Shown here: in pieces, positions 46,407 to 53,830 of the stretch
Numbering within the stretch: position 1 is the stretch's first letter
How the letters are laid out: each line of letters begins with the position of its first letter
Origin: Rheinheimera sp.
GTDB taxonomy: Bacteria > Pseudomonadota > Gammaproteobacteria > Enterobacterales > Alteromonadaceae
Length of the DNA: 64,000 nucleotides
Reading direction: 5' to 3'
Assembly: GCA_003543135.1 (NCBI GenBank)
Contig: DPJG01000022.1
Span: 124,001-188,000, forward strand
Position numbers and translations under genes: made by a program
The notes under the pieces: model-generated
Told to the model about the DNA's origin: nothing
What the model saw: the letters and a program-made list of their open reading frames with translations, nothing else
Databases searched by the model: none

Positions 46407-47048
46407 ATGTTTCGCCGTATTTTACTCAGTGCCGCTGCACTGCTTAGCCTGACATTGACCGTTCAGGCGACAGAATTTGTTGAAGGTACCCACTATGAAG
46501 TGGTTGCTGAAAAAGCCACTGCCAAACCTGAAGTGAAAGAGTTTTTTTCGTTTTATTGTGGCCATTGTTTCCGCTTTGAGCCTTTCGCCAATAAACTGGC
46601 CAATCAGCTGCCAAAAGGCGTGATGCTGGAAAAAGTGCATGTGGATTTTGTGCAAGCCGCAGCACCAGACATACAAAACGCGCTGGCCCGTGCTTATCTG
46701 GTGGGTAAATCCGCAGGTCAGGGTGAAAAAGTTGCAGCGATGATTTTTGATTATATTCATCAAAAACGCGCTACTTTCAGCAATGAAGCTGATATTCGCA
46801 ACCTGTTAGTGGTCAATGATTTTGACGGCAAAGTGTTTGACGCGAAAATCAACAGCATGCCAATTGTGACTGGCGCCAACGCGATGAAATCTGCCCAAAA
46901 CCACTGGTCAGAAAAGCGCGTACTGACCGGTGTACCTATGCTGTTGGTGAATGGCAAATACAAACTGAAGTTTGACCAGCTGAACTCAGAAAATTTTGAC
47001 CAGGAACTGCAACAGCTGGTGACCTACCTGCTGGCGAAAAAAGACTAA
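46407..47048 (+). CDS. DsbA paralogue with CGHC active site
   Basis: This 213-residue precursor is clearly a duplicate of the preceding DsbA. It has a signal peptide to residue 20, the same AKPEVKEFFSFYC block, and an insertion domain with the same spacing (FDYIHQKRATFSNEADIRNL against FEHIHTKRKAFASEQDIREV). The active site is Cys51-Gly-His-Cys54, as in protein disulfide isomerase, and the cis-Pro loop is TGVPMLLVNG. The dipeptide between the cysteines tunes redox potential, so this copy probably differs in redox behaviour or substrates. A GGAGG site precedes the ATG, and a strong terminator follows. Confidence 0.92.
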   Translation: MFRRILLSAAALLSLTLTVQATEFVEGTHYEVVAEKATAKPEVKEFFSFYCGHCFRFEPFANKLANQLPKGVMLEKVHVDFVQAAAPDIQNALARAYLVGKSAGQGEKVAAMIFDYIHQKRATFSNEADIRNLLVVNDFDGKVFDAKINSMPIVTGANAMKSAQNHWSEKRVLTGVPMLLVNGKYKLKFDQLNSENFDQELQQLVTYLLAKKD

Positions 47049-47063
47049 TACATGCGTTATCTG

Positions 47064-47091
47064 AGCCCGGCCTGCTGCCGGGCTTTTTTTT
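47064..47091 (+). terminator. Terminator of the tandem dsbA unit
   Basis: AGCCCGG, loop CCTGCTG, CCGGGCT, then a run of seven further Ts. It lies 16 bases after the stop codon. Confidence 0.93.
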
Positions 47092-47154
47092 GCTTTAAAA
47101 ACGCTGGCACAATGATTCATTCCAAGGCATGGCAAACTAAGGTATAACGGCTGC

Positions 47155-48006
47155 ATGAAAATACCAAAAAGAATCCAGCCACTGGTTGATGAAGGCCTGG
47201 TTGATGAAGTACTACGGCCACTGATGAGCGGCAAAGAGGCCGCTGTGTTTGTCGTACGTTGTGGCGGGCAGATCCGCTGCGCCAAAGTATATAAAGACGC
47301 CAGCCAGCGCAGTTTTAAGCAGGCAGTGCAGTATCAGGAAGGCCGCAAGGTGCGCAGTTCGCGCCGGGCCAGAGCGATGGAAAAAGGCTCGCGATATGGC
47401 CGGGAGCAACAGGAACAAAGCTGGCAGCAGGCCGAAGTCTCAGCCCTGGCTAAATTAGCCGACGCCGGTGTTCGGGTACCTGAACCTTATGGCTGTTTTG
47501 ACGGTGTATTGCTGATGGAACTGGTCACCGACGCCGATGGCGATGTGGCGCCAAGACTGAATGATGTGTCGATGTCCGCAGAACAGGCCATTGAAGATCA
47601 CGCCATTATGATGCGTTACATTATGCGGATGCTGGGTGTGGGTCTGGTGCATGGCGATTTGTCGGAATTTAACGTACTGGTCGACAGCTATGGCCCTGTC
47701 ATTATCGACTTACCTCAGGCGGTGGACGCAGCCGCCAATAATAATGCACTCTGGATGCTGGAGCGCGACATTAACAACATGACGCAGTACTACGGCCAGT
47801 TTGCGCCAGAACTGCTAAAAACCCGGTACGCCGAAGAAATCCGGGCTTTGTATCAGGCCGGTGATTTTGACCCTGAAGCTGAATTAACAGGGCAATTCCA
47901 GGACACAACAGCGGCAGCCGATGTCGACGCTGTGTTAGAAGAAATTAAGGCAGCTTTTGCCCAGATGCAGGAGCGGCAACTGCGCCAGCAACAACACGAC
48001 GATTGA
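47155..48006 (+). CDS. RIO-type serine/threonine protein kinase
   Basis: This 283-residue protein has the RIO1-like fold. GKEAAVFVVRCGGQIRCAKV holds the ATP loop and Lys, LVHGDLSEFNVLV is the catalytic loop, and VIIDLPQAVD is the metal-binding DLPQ variant typical of RIO kinases. The C-terminal about 50 residues are acidic and then Gln/Arg-rich (QERQLRQQQHDD). In eukaryotes and archaea RIO kinases act in ribosome maturation; bacterial roles are little known. It is preceded by a terminator and stands alone. Confidence 0.9.
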   Translation: MKIPKRIQPLVDEGLVDEVLRPLMSGKEAAVFVVRCGGQIRCAKVYKDASQRSFKQAVQYQEGRKVRSSRRARAMEKGSRYGREQQEQSWQQAEVSALAKLADAGVRVPEPYGCFDGVLLMELVTDADGDVAPRLNDVSMSAEQAIEDHAIMMRYIMRMLGVGLVHGDLSEFNVLVDSYGPVIIDLPQAVDAAANNNALWMLERDINNMTQYYGQFAPELLKTRYAEEIRALYQAGDFDPEAELTGQFQDTTAAADVDAVLEEIKAAFAQMQERQLRQQQHDD

Positions 48007-48185
48007 CCGCTGTACCTGGCCTTTGTGTGCTTAGCGCGGGATGTTCTGCAGCAAGCCAAAAGCAACAGTGCACCAAAGGACAGCAACCGACACAGAAAAA
48101 CTTTGATGCCGCAAGTTTGCCTGCCATGATCACCAAAGGCAACCAGCGGTGTGAAACCAGCAAACTGCAACCACAGGAGTAGGTC

Positions 48186-48731
48186 ATGCGACTGGAGCGG
48201 GAACAAAGCCTTGTAATACTGATTGATATTCAGCAAAAACTGGCACCAGCCATTTTTCAAACTTCCCAGGTGCAGCATTCAGCCCTTTGGGTGTTACAGG
48301 TGGCGCAGCAACTAAAGGTGCCTGTGCTGGCTACTGAACAATATCCGCAGGGGCTAGGGCAAACAGTGCCTGATTTGCGTCAACTGCTGGCACCGGCCAA
48401 TATTTTCAGCAAAATTCATTTCAGCGCCTGGCGTGAAGCCGATATTGCTCAAGCAATTCGTGTTCAGCAGCGTCAGCAAATTGTGTTACTAGGCACCGAA
48501 AGCCACGTCTGTGTGCTGCAAACCGCACTGGATTTGTTAGAGGCTGGCTTTGCGGTCTTTGTGGTGGCCAGCGCCGTGGGCTCACGCACCGAAGAGAACA
48601 AACTACTGGCACTGGCCCGGTTGCAACAGGCCGGCGCCAGTATTATCAGTCTGGAAATGCTGGCTTTTGAATGGCTGGATAAAGCCGGCACCGACGAATT
48701 CAGGCGTCTGAATCAGGGCTGGATCCGCTAA
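48186..48731 (+). CDS. Isochorismatase-fold hydrolase (YcaC-like)
   Basis: This 181-residue protein is of the isochorismatase-like cysteine hydrolase fold. The catalytic set is Asp14 in VILIDIQQKLAPAI, Lys in FSKIHFSAW and Cys in GTESHVCVLQTALD. LPVLATEQYPQGLG-like PVLATEQYPQGLG supplies the substrate-pocket loop. The substrate is not predictable; relatives hydrolyse nicotinamide, carbamates or are uncharacterised. The 180 bases before it hold no gene that I can support. The next gene is convergent. Confidence 0.87.
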   Translation: MRLEREQSLVILIDIQQKLAPAIFQTSQVQHSALWVLQVAQQLKVPVLATEQYPQGLGQTVPDLRQLLAPANIFSKIHFSAWREADIAQAIRVQQRQQIVLLGTESHVCVLQTALDLLEAGFAVFVVASAVGSRTEENKLLALARLQQAGASIISLEMLAFEWLDKAGTDEFRRLNQGWIR

Positions 48732-48755
48732 CGGCCACAGCCTCGTGAACATTGT

Positions 48756-49220
48756 TTATTCAGCCAGAATTTCCACTGCAGTTGGCACCAGTTGCCAGCT
48801 GACCTGTGGCTTCGTTACTGTTGCCGGGTCAAAACTTTTCCCCTGCGCTTTTGCCTCTGCCGCCAGCTGTTCATGGCTTGAAGCTAAATCCTGCTCAATT
48901 TTAACCAGCTGACCTGTCGCCAGCGCGTTTTTGCCACGGGCACTGACCGGAAACACCATATCGCCATCCCGGACCTTAATTTTAAAGGTGTGACCGGAAT
49001 TTACCGCCAGCTGCATCCAGCAACCTTTTTTCTGGCAAACACTGACAATTTTGCCTTGCACCGTAATGGTCTTGCCGACAAATTGCTCCGGCGTCGCCTG
49101 CACTTTGGTCAGATCTGTCAGCAAGGTTTTATCTACCCCAGAGCCAAACTGCAATGAAGCGGCCAGCAATTGGCCACAGAATAATGCCGGTAATACAAAA
49201 AATATCCATTTGTTGATCAT
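48756..49220 (-). CDS. DUF4920 family exported protein
   Basis: The ATG at 49220 (a second lies one codon upstream) with GGGAG gives a 154-residue precursor with a signal peptide ending LLAA. The core GKTITVQGKIVSVCQKKGCW then MQL is the DUF4920 pattern, an OB-like beta fold with two close cysteines. The two cysteines (VCQKKGCW) could bind a metal or form a disulfide. The tail is helical. It is transcribed alone and its function is unknown. Confidence 0.82.
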   Translation of the reverse strand: MINKWIFFVLPALFCGQLLAASLQFGSGVDKTLLTDLTKVQATPEQFVGKTITVQGKIVSVCQKKGCWMQLAVNSGHTFKIKVRDGDMVFPVSARGKNALATGQLVKIEQDLASSHEQLAAEAKAQGKSFDPATVTKPQVSWQLVPTAVEILAE

Positions 49221-49281
49221 CATCTCTCCCGGGTGCTTTTGGTTGTTTATTAGTGTTTATGCGCGAACTTCTTTATTTTCA

Positions 49282-49293
49282 GTGATATATCAC
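49282..49293. promoter_or_regulatory. Perfect 12-bp palindrome in the divergent gap
   Basis: GTGATATATCAC lies between the DUF4920 gene (minus) and the small Thr/Ser-rich gene (plus). It could be a binding site for a dimeric regulator serving either gene; no boxes were assigned. Confidence 0.35.
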
Positions 49294-49423
49294 AGCAATA
49301 TCATATTTTTGTCAGCCTTTTACTGCTGCGCCGTAGTGAAATTCAAATACGGAAGTTCCACTATAACTTTGGTACTGCAAGTACGACAACAACAGTGAAC
49401 GTTCAAAATAGGGAGAAATTCTA

Positions 49424-49678
49424 ATGAACACCAGCGGCATTAATAACCTGCAAAATCAATATGCACTTTATAGTGGCAGCACCAGCAATACGACCACTTC
49501 AACCAACACAACCAGCACCGTTGATACTCAAAATACCGTCAGCAGCACTGCAGATACCGTGACTTTAAGTGCGGAAGCGTTAGCGTTGCAGGCGACGATT
49601 GAAGAACCTCCAATTACTGAAGAACCACCGGTAACACCTAACTATGGTGGTGGTTATAGCGCCCGCCCGCCTCGCTAA
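49424..49678 (+). CDS. Small Thr/Ser-rich protein, unknown
   Basis: This 84-residue protein has a low-complexity N-terminal half full of Thr, Ser and Asn (TSNTTTSTNTTSTVDTQNT). A short helical motif DTVTLSAEALALQ follows, then a proline-rich acidic tail with a Gly-Tyr end (EEPPVTPNYGGGYSARPPR). A strong GGGAGAAATT site precedes the ATG. No signal peptide is evident. Small proteins with a DTVTLS-type end motif occur in many gammaproteobacteria, but I know no function. It heads a three-gene plus-strand run. Confidence 0.7.
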   Translation: MNTSGINNLQNQYALYSGSTSNTTTSTNTTSTVDTQNTVSSTADTVTLSAEALALQATIEEPPITEEPPVTPNYGGGYSARPPR

Positions 49679-49699
49679 CATGCAGGAGTTATTCAACTG

Positions 49700-50239
49700 A
49701 TGGATGAAAAGTTTCAACAGCTTATGCTGACACTGGCAGCTGAAAGTCAGATATTTCTGTACATCGCAAACTACGCTATTGTCGGCAATTTACTATTGTT
49801 GGTGCTGGCGTTGGTTTACGAGAAAAAACTTAACTCCATTACTATTTCATTTTTTGTCATTTGTTTGAGCTTAACAATGTCGAGGTTGTTAAGCCCTTTG
49901 CTCTACGAAATTGCGTCCGGCCCAACGGTATTGCACAAGTTTGCCTGGTACGGTGGTTGGATACTGATCAACGTATTTTGTATCTGGTTCATTTATTACA
50001 TGCACTGGCTACAAAAGATAAGAGCAACACAATTGTCGATGGTCACTTCGTTAATTTTTATCGCGATGTGTTTGGTTCAAGCTATTGATTTTATTGATAG
50101 AGCCACACTGCAAAGCAACTTTTTCGCCGATGCTTATCAGATACTGATTGCAGTCATCAACCTATGTTCGTTGCCATTAAGTGCATATTTCTGGTTGGTT
50201 GAAATCCGCAAACGCCAGCTCATTGCGGCAGGAGCATAA
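49700..50239 (+). CDS. Five-helix inner-membrane protein, unknown
   Basis: This 179-residue protein is mostly hydrophobic, with segments at about 20-40, 45-68, 82-102, 112-132 and 142-166. There are few charged residues inside the helices and no catalytic motif I recognise. An AGGAG site lies 11 bases before the ATG. It sits between the Thr/Ser-rich protein and a single-pass protein that starts 3 bases after its stop, so all three are likely one transcript ended by the hairpin at 50524. Confidence 0.75.
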   Translation: MDEKFQQLMLTLAAESQIFLYIANYAIVGNLLLLVLALVYEKKLNSITISFFVICLSLTMSRLLSPLLYEIASGPTVLHKFAWYGGWILINVFCIWFIYYMHWLQKIRATQLSMVTSLIFIAMCLVQAIDFIDRATLQSNFFADAYQILIAVINLCSLPLSAYFWLVEIRKRQLIAAGA

Positions 50240-50241
50240 CC

Positions 50242-50544
50242 ATGGCTTTTTTCCTGATTCTTTTTACCTGCTGTTTGTTGATCCTGGCTTTGCATCTGCA
50301 TTTAAAATTGCGGCAACTGGCCAGCGAACCACAAATTTTTGCCGAAGTTGCCGTTGAGCTGCAACAACGCGCGCACGATTTGCTGGTACGTAAAGACCAA
50401 TTGGATGCAAGACAAAACAGTGTGAGCAAGGATGAAGATGAGCACTGGCGCAATGATGTCGCCCAGTATATGGAAGATTATGAGCAGGAAGCTTTGGCGC
50501 GCGCCAGAGTGCATTTAGGCCGTAAAACTCCGTCAGTCAGCTGA
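50242..50544 (+). CDS. Single-pass membrane protein with charged cytoplasmic tail, unknown
   Basis: This 100-residue protein has an N-terminal membrane helix (residues 2-21, rich in Leu and Cys) followed by a charged, helical tail of about 75 residues with coiled-coil character (LRQLASEPQIFAEVAVELQQ and on). It starts 3 bases after the stop of the five-helix protein, which suggests the two act together. The stop codon lies inside the terminator stem. I do not recognise the family. Confidence 0.72.
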   Translation: MAFFLILFTCCLLILALHLHLKLRQLASEPQIFAEVAVELQQRAHDLLVRKDQLDARQNSVSKDEDEHWRNDVAQYMEDYEQEALARARVHLGRKTPSVS

Positions 50545-50557
50545 CGGAGTTTTATTT
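50524..50557 (+). terminator. Terminator overlapping the stop codon of the three-gene unit
   Basis: CTCCGTCAG (50528-50536), loop TCAG, CTGACGGAG (50541-50549), flanked by AAAA and TTTTATTTTT. The stop codon (50542-50544) lies in the right arm. Confidence 0.88.
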
Positions 50558-50566
50558 TTACCTTTA

Positions 50567-51763
50567 TCAGCCACCACTACGACGCACCTTTGTTTGTGCT
50601 TGTTGTGCCAGCTTTAACTGTTGCGGTCCAGCCAACACCTGCTGCCAGAACCAGCCAGCCAGAGGTCCTATCACATCCGCTTCCGCATTGGTCAGCAGCA
50701 CCAGGCCATAACCACTTTGGGGTGAATAGGCAATATAAGGCCGGTAACCGTCTACCACACCAGCATGGTAATACAACTTTTCATTGTCATATTGCACCAT
50801 CCGCCAGCCGCGGCCGTACCAGGCACTCACCTGTTTAAACTGCTGCCACACCGGCCAGCGTGGTTTACCCGGCATTCGGGTTAACGGCTGCTGCAGCTGG
50901 CTCAGTAACTGTGGTGGCAACACGTCTGGCCTTTGCCCCAGCATGGCCTGTAAATAAATGGCCAGATCCCGCGCGCTCGCATTCACCCCGGCTGCAGCGC
51001 TTACACGGTAAAAATTGGCTTTGGGTTTCACCTGCCGCCAACCTTTGCCGCCCCGTTCATGCGGCATGGCTTTGTTGCGTGACGCCAGTAGTGGTGCAAG
51101 GCCAACAGAAGCGGTTTGCATACCCAAAGGTTGAAACAAACGCTGCTTTAATAACTGATCGTATTTTTGGCCTGTTGCCCGCTCCAGCGCATTGCCGAGC
51201 AAACCAAAAAACACGTTCTGATAACTGTAACAACGCCCCAGCGGACACACCGGGCTGAGCTCTTTCAGGCGTGGCAGGATTTGCGCCGGCGTTTGGTCGG
51301 CTTCAATTAAGTCTTCAAAAGCATGAGCCCAAAAACCACTGCTGTGCGACAACACCTGCTCCAGGGTCAGGCTTTGTGTCAGCTCCGGGGTTCTGAGCTG
51401 CAGTTCAGGCACGTATTTAGATAAAGCCTGCTGTAATTCCAGCTGCTGCGCCTGTTGTGCCTGCACCAGACTGACACCGGCAAAAGTTTTTGATACTGAC
51501 GCCAGACGAAATACGGTATCAGCATTAACTGTGGCACGCTCGCCCACAGATCGCACACCATAATGTCCCAGCTTCAGAATACGGTCGCCCTGCACTATGG
51601 CATAAGCACCGCCCGGCACTTTGGCTTTTTGCAGCTTTTCTCTGAACTGCTGTTCAAAACTGTGCAATAACTCGGCTTCTGACACAGGCGCGGCCGGCAC
51701 AGCCGCACTCAATAGCGCCAATATCAGCAACACTTTGCGCAAGCGCGATTCTTTTAACAACAT
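50567..51763 (-). CDS. AmpC-like serine hydrolase (beta-lactamase/penicillin-binding family)
   Basis: This 398-residue precursor starts at the ATG at 51763 with GGAG 6 bases upstream. A signal peptide ends near AAVPAA. The beta-lactamase/transpeptidase fold motifs are Ser89-Val-Ser-Lys (S-x-x-K), Tyr181-Gln-Asn (Y-x-N) and a His-Ala-Gly in place of the KTG box. This HxG variant is usual in class C-like esterases and D-alanyl-peptidases, so beta-lactamase activity is not assured. It is the third gene of an operon with a BlaI-like repressor and an M56-M23 membrane protease, 49 bases after the latter. Confidence 0.86.
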   Translation of the reverse strand: MLLKESRLRKVLLILALLSAAVPAAPVSEAELLHSFEQQFREKLQKAKVPGGAYAIVQGDRILKLGHYGVRSVGERATVNADTVFRLASVSKTFAGVSLVQAQQAQQLELQQALSKYVPELQLRTPELTQSLTLEQVLSHSSGFWAHAFEDLIEADQTPAQILPRLKELSPVCPLGRCYSYQNVFFGLLGNALERATGQKYDQLLKQRLFQPLGMQTASVGLAPLLASRNKAMPHERGGKGWRQVKPKANFYRVSAAAGVNASARDLAIYLQAMLGQRPDVLPPQLLSQLQQPLTRMPGKPRWPVWQQFKQVSAWYGRGWRMVQYDNEKLYYHAGVVDGYRPYIAYSPQSGYGLVLLTNAEADVIGPLAGWFWQQVLAGPQQLKLAQQAQTKVRRSGG

Positions 51764-51812
51764 GCCAAACTCCGGAAAATAATACTTCATCGCTCAAAGG
51801 CGTTGCGCCTGT

Positions 51813-53210
51813 TTAAGGTAAAGCCGGTAAATACAACATAGGATCCTGGGGTACACCCTGGTGCAGCAGTTCAAAATGCAAATGTGCCCCTGTAGCTTTG
51901 CCACTGCTGCCCACTGCCGCTATCGGAGCCCCGGCCAGCACCCTGTCACCAGGCTTAACATTCACCTGTTGCAAATGTGCGTATAAGGTCTGGTAGCCAG
52001 CACCATGGTCCAGCAACACCACCAAACCAAGATTGGGGTGCAAAGTGCTGTCATCGGCAATCAGGACTCTGGCCGTCGCCACGGCGCGGACTTCATCACC
52101 GGTATGTCCGGCTAAATCAAGCCCCGAATGAGGTCTGTACTGACGAAGAGCACTTTTCACACCAAAAGCTGAATTCACTTCCACCTGTTGCAGCGGCCAT
52201 TGCCACTGCCGGGGAGCTGCGTGTTGCCCCCACACCTGGCTCAACAACAAATAACCCAACAACATCAACAGCAGCAGCACAACAACCAGCGCTGTCAACC
52301 GACGTGCCGGCCATAACGGCACCGGCTGAAACAGTTGCACTAAGCGCTGTTGATAAAACTGCTCGTCCAGCTGCTGCTGAGTAAAACCGGCACTGACCTG
52401 GCTGGCATGTTGCTGATATTTCAGGCTGGTCAACATGGCTTTGCCATAACTGAGCGCCAGCTCAGGCTGAGATGCCAGTACCTGACGGTCTACACAAAAC
52501 TCCATGGCACAGACAAAAGCCGCCTCCAGTTTGCTGACCACCGGATTAAACCAGCATAAAGCGGCCAGCAGCCGCCAGCACACCAATTGTTGTGGATCGC
52601 AGCGCTGCACATGACAAAGCTCATGTTGTAATAACAACACACGTTCAGCAGGGGGAAAATCGCTAAAATTGGCCGGCAACAGCAGTGACAAGCGGAACAA
52701 GCCAAACACAAAAGGTGAGCCGGTACCCTGTTGCTGTTTTATCTGTAATTTAGCAAGCTGTGCCCCCAGTTGGTCAGCAGCTGCCGGGTTTATCCCCTGC
52801 AGCACAGCGCTCAGCACCAGATTGTCTGCCTGAGCAGACAACAGAGACAACCGCCGCCATTGTTGCCGGAGCTGCCATAACCGCCAGCAAGCACCGCTGA
52901 ACCAGATGCAGCTCAACAACATCAGCAACAATTCGGACCAATGCAACTGCGCACTCAGACCTGGATGCATAACCTTCGCCGTCCAATAAGCTGTGGTACC
53001 GGCAACGGGCTCTAATAAAGCAGCAGGGATCACCCATTCTTGTTGCCATTTTAACGGTGGCCAGAGCGGCAAAGTGCAACAAAAAAGTGCCAGCCAGTAT
53101 CCTGTCGACCACTGCGCCAGCGCGGGTCTTTTCCTTAGCACAACCTGCAATCCAGACCAGAGCAAAAAGCTCCAGAGTACAAAAACACAAAGTTGCAGCA
53201 AGATCAGCAT
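51813..53210 (-). CDS. M56 (BlaR1-like) membrane protease fused to an M23 (LytM) peptidase domain
   Basis: This 465-residue protein has two complete metallopeptidase domains. The N-terminal BlaR1-type M56 part has membrane helices at about 3-22, 36-52, 88-108 and 305-325. Its zinc site is His196-Glu-x-x-His200 (HELCH) with Glu237 in AMEFCVDRQVL. After the last helix, where BlaR1 carries a penicillin-binding sensor, there is an M23 domain (about 340-462): His361-x3-Asp365 (HSGLDLAG), His412 (LYAHLQ) and His443-x-His445 (GAHLHFEL). All zinc and catalytic positions are present. It overlaps the BlaI-like gene by 7 bases. Inference: the M23 domain contacts or cuts peptidoglycan and the M56 domain signals inward to the repressor. 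Confidence 0.9.
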   Translation of the reverse strand: MLILLQLCVFVLWSFLLWSGLQVVLRKRPALAQWSTGYWLALFCCTLPLWPPLKWQQEWVIPAALLEPVAGTTAYWTAKVMHPGLSAQLHWSELLLMLLSCIWFSGACWRLWQLRQQWRRLSLLSAQADNLVLSAVLQGINPAAADQLGAQLAKLQIKQQQGTGSPFVFGLFRLSLLLPANFSDFPPAERVLLLQHELCHVQRCDPQQLVCWRLLAALCWFNPVVSKLEAAFVCAMEFCVDRQVLASQPELALSYGKAMLTSLKYQQHASQVSAGFTQQQLDEQFYQQRLVQLFQPVPLWPARRLTALVVVLLLLMLLGYLLLSQVWGQHAAPRQWQWPLQQVEVNSAFGVKSALRQYRPHSGLDLAGHTGDEVRAVATARVLIADDSTLHPNLGLVVLLDHGAGYQTLYAHLQQVNVKPGDRVLAGAPIAAVGSSGKATGAHLHFELLHQGVPQDPMLYLPALP

Positions 53211-53593
53211 TTGTTGTCCGCCTGCTCTGCTGCCGCCAGCCTGCTGAGCAACTGTTCCAGTTCGGCAATTTCTGTTGCATTCACCAGTTGACTGCCAGCA
53301 AACATGGCCACAGGCAAAGGCCCTTTCAGCTCAAAAATGCGGCTGGCAAAGTCCTGGGCAAAAGCCGCCAGCGTACTGACTTTATCGGCCAACGCGCTGT
53401 AACTGTTTTTGTGACCCTGACTTTCAAAACTAACCAGTCCTTTTTCGGTCATACGCTCCAACGTTTTGCGGGTGGATGAATAACCCCAACCCAATACCGG
53501 CGCCAGCTCATCGTGCAGTTCACGCGCCGTCAGCGGTTGTTTTGACCATAACAGTTTCAGAATTTCCAACTCAGGCGCCGTTGGTTGTTGCAT
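53204..53593 (-). CDS. BlaI/MecI-family transcriptional repressor
   Basis: This 129-residue protein has a winged helix with the BlaI pattern: PTAPELEILKLLWSKQPLTA, RELHDELAPVLGWGYSSTRK and TLERMTEKGLVSFESQG, then a dimerisation tail. In the family, the partner BlaR1 protease leads to cleavage of the repressor between helices. The ATG at 53593 is the best start by homology; the frame runs upstream through the operator and is unlikely to be translated there. It is the first gene of the three-gene unit and overlaps the M56-M23 gene. Two matching palindromes lie 38-87 bases upstream, fitting autoregulation. Confidence 0.9.
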   Translation of the reverse strand: MQQPTAPELEILKLLWSKQPLTARELHDELAPVLGWGYSSTRKTLERMTEKGLVSFESQGHKNSYSALADKVSTLAAFAQDFASRIFELKGPLPVAMFAGSQLVNATEIAELEQLLSRLAAAEQADNKC

Positions 53594-53630
53594 CAGTGAA
53601 CCCAGCGTAAAAACAATAATAGCGTTATAG

Positions 53631-53646
53631 TGCGACATATGTCGCA
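53631..53646. promoter_or_regulatory. Operator palindrome 1 of the BlaI-like repressor
   Basis: TGCGACATATGTCGCA is a perfect 16-bp palindrome 38 bases upstream of the repressor start. It shares the core TGCGAC-N4-GTCGCA with the second site. TATAAC lies just next to it on the minus strand and may be part of the repressor promoter. Confidence 0.8.
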
Positions 53647-53662
53647 GAGTAGCAAGCAAAAA

Positions 53663-53680
53663 CTGCGACTACTGTCGCAG
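53663..53680. promoter_or_regulatory. Operator palindrome 2 of the BlaI-like repressor
   Basis: CTGCGACTACTGTCGCAG has perfect 7-bp arms around TACT. Its centre is 33 bp from that of the first site, about three helical turns, so two repressor dimers would bind the same face. It lies between the repressor operon and the divergent lipoprotein gene. Confidence 0.8.
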
Positions 53681-53830
53681 CTTTTATCCTTCTGGAAAAA
53701 CCGTTGCAACCGCGCTTTAGCTGAGTCACACAACTTTTTTGCCTGTGGCTTGAAGCTGCAGTGGATAAACCCCATCTTTATGGGCATAGCAGCCAGCCTG
53801 ACTGGCACCCATTTATTTTCAGGAGTTGTT

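Noticed and set aside
50567-51763. Calling the serine hydrolase an AmpC beta-lactamase
   Set aside because: The S-x-x-K and Y-x-N motifs fit, but the third box is His-Ala-Gly rather than Lys-Thr-Gly, and many non-lactamase hydrolases share this form.
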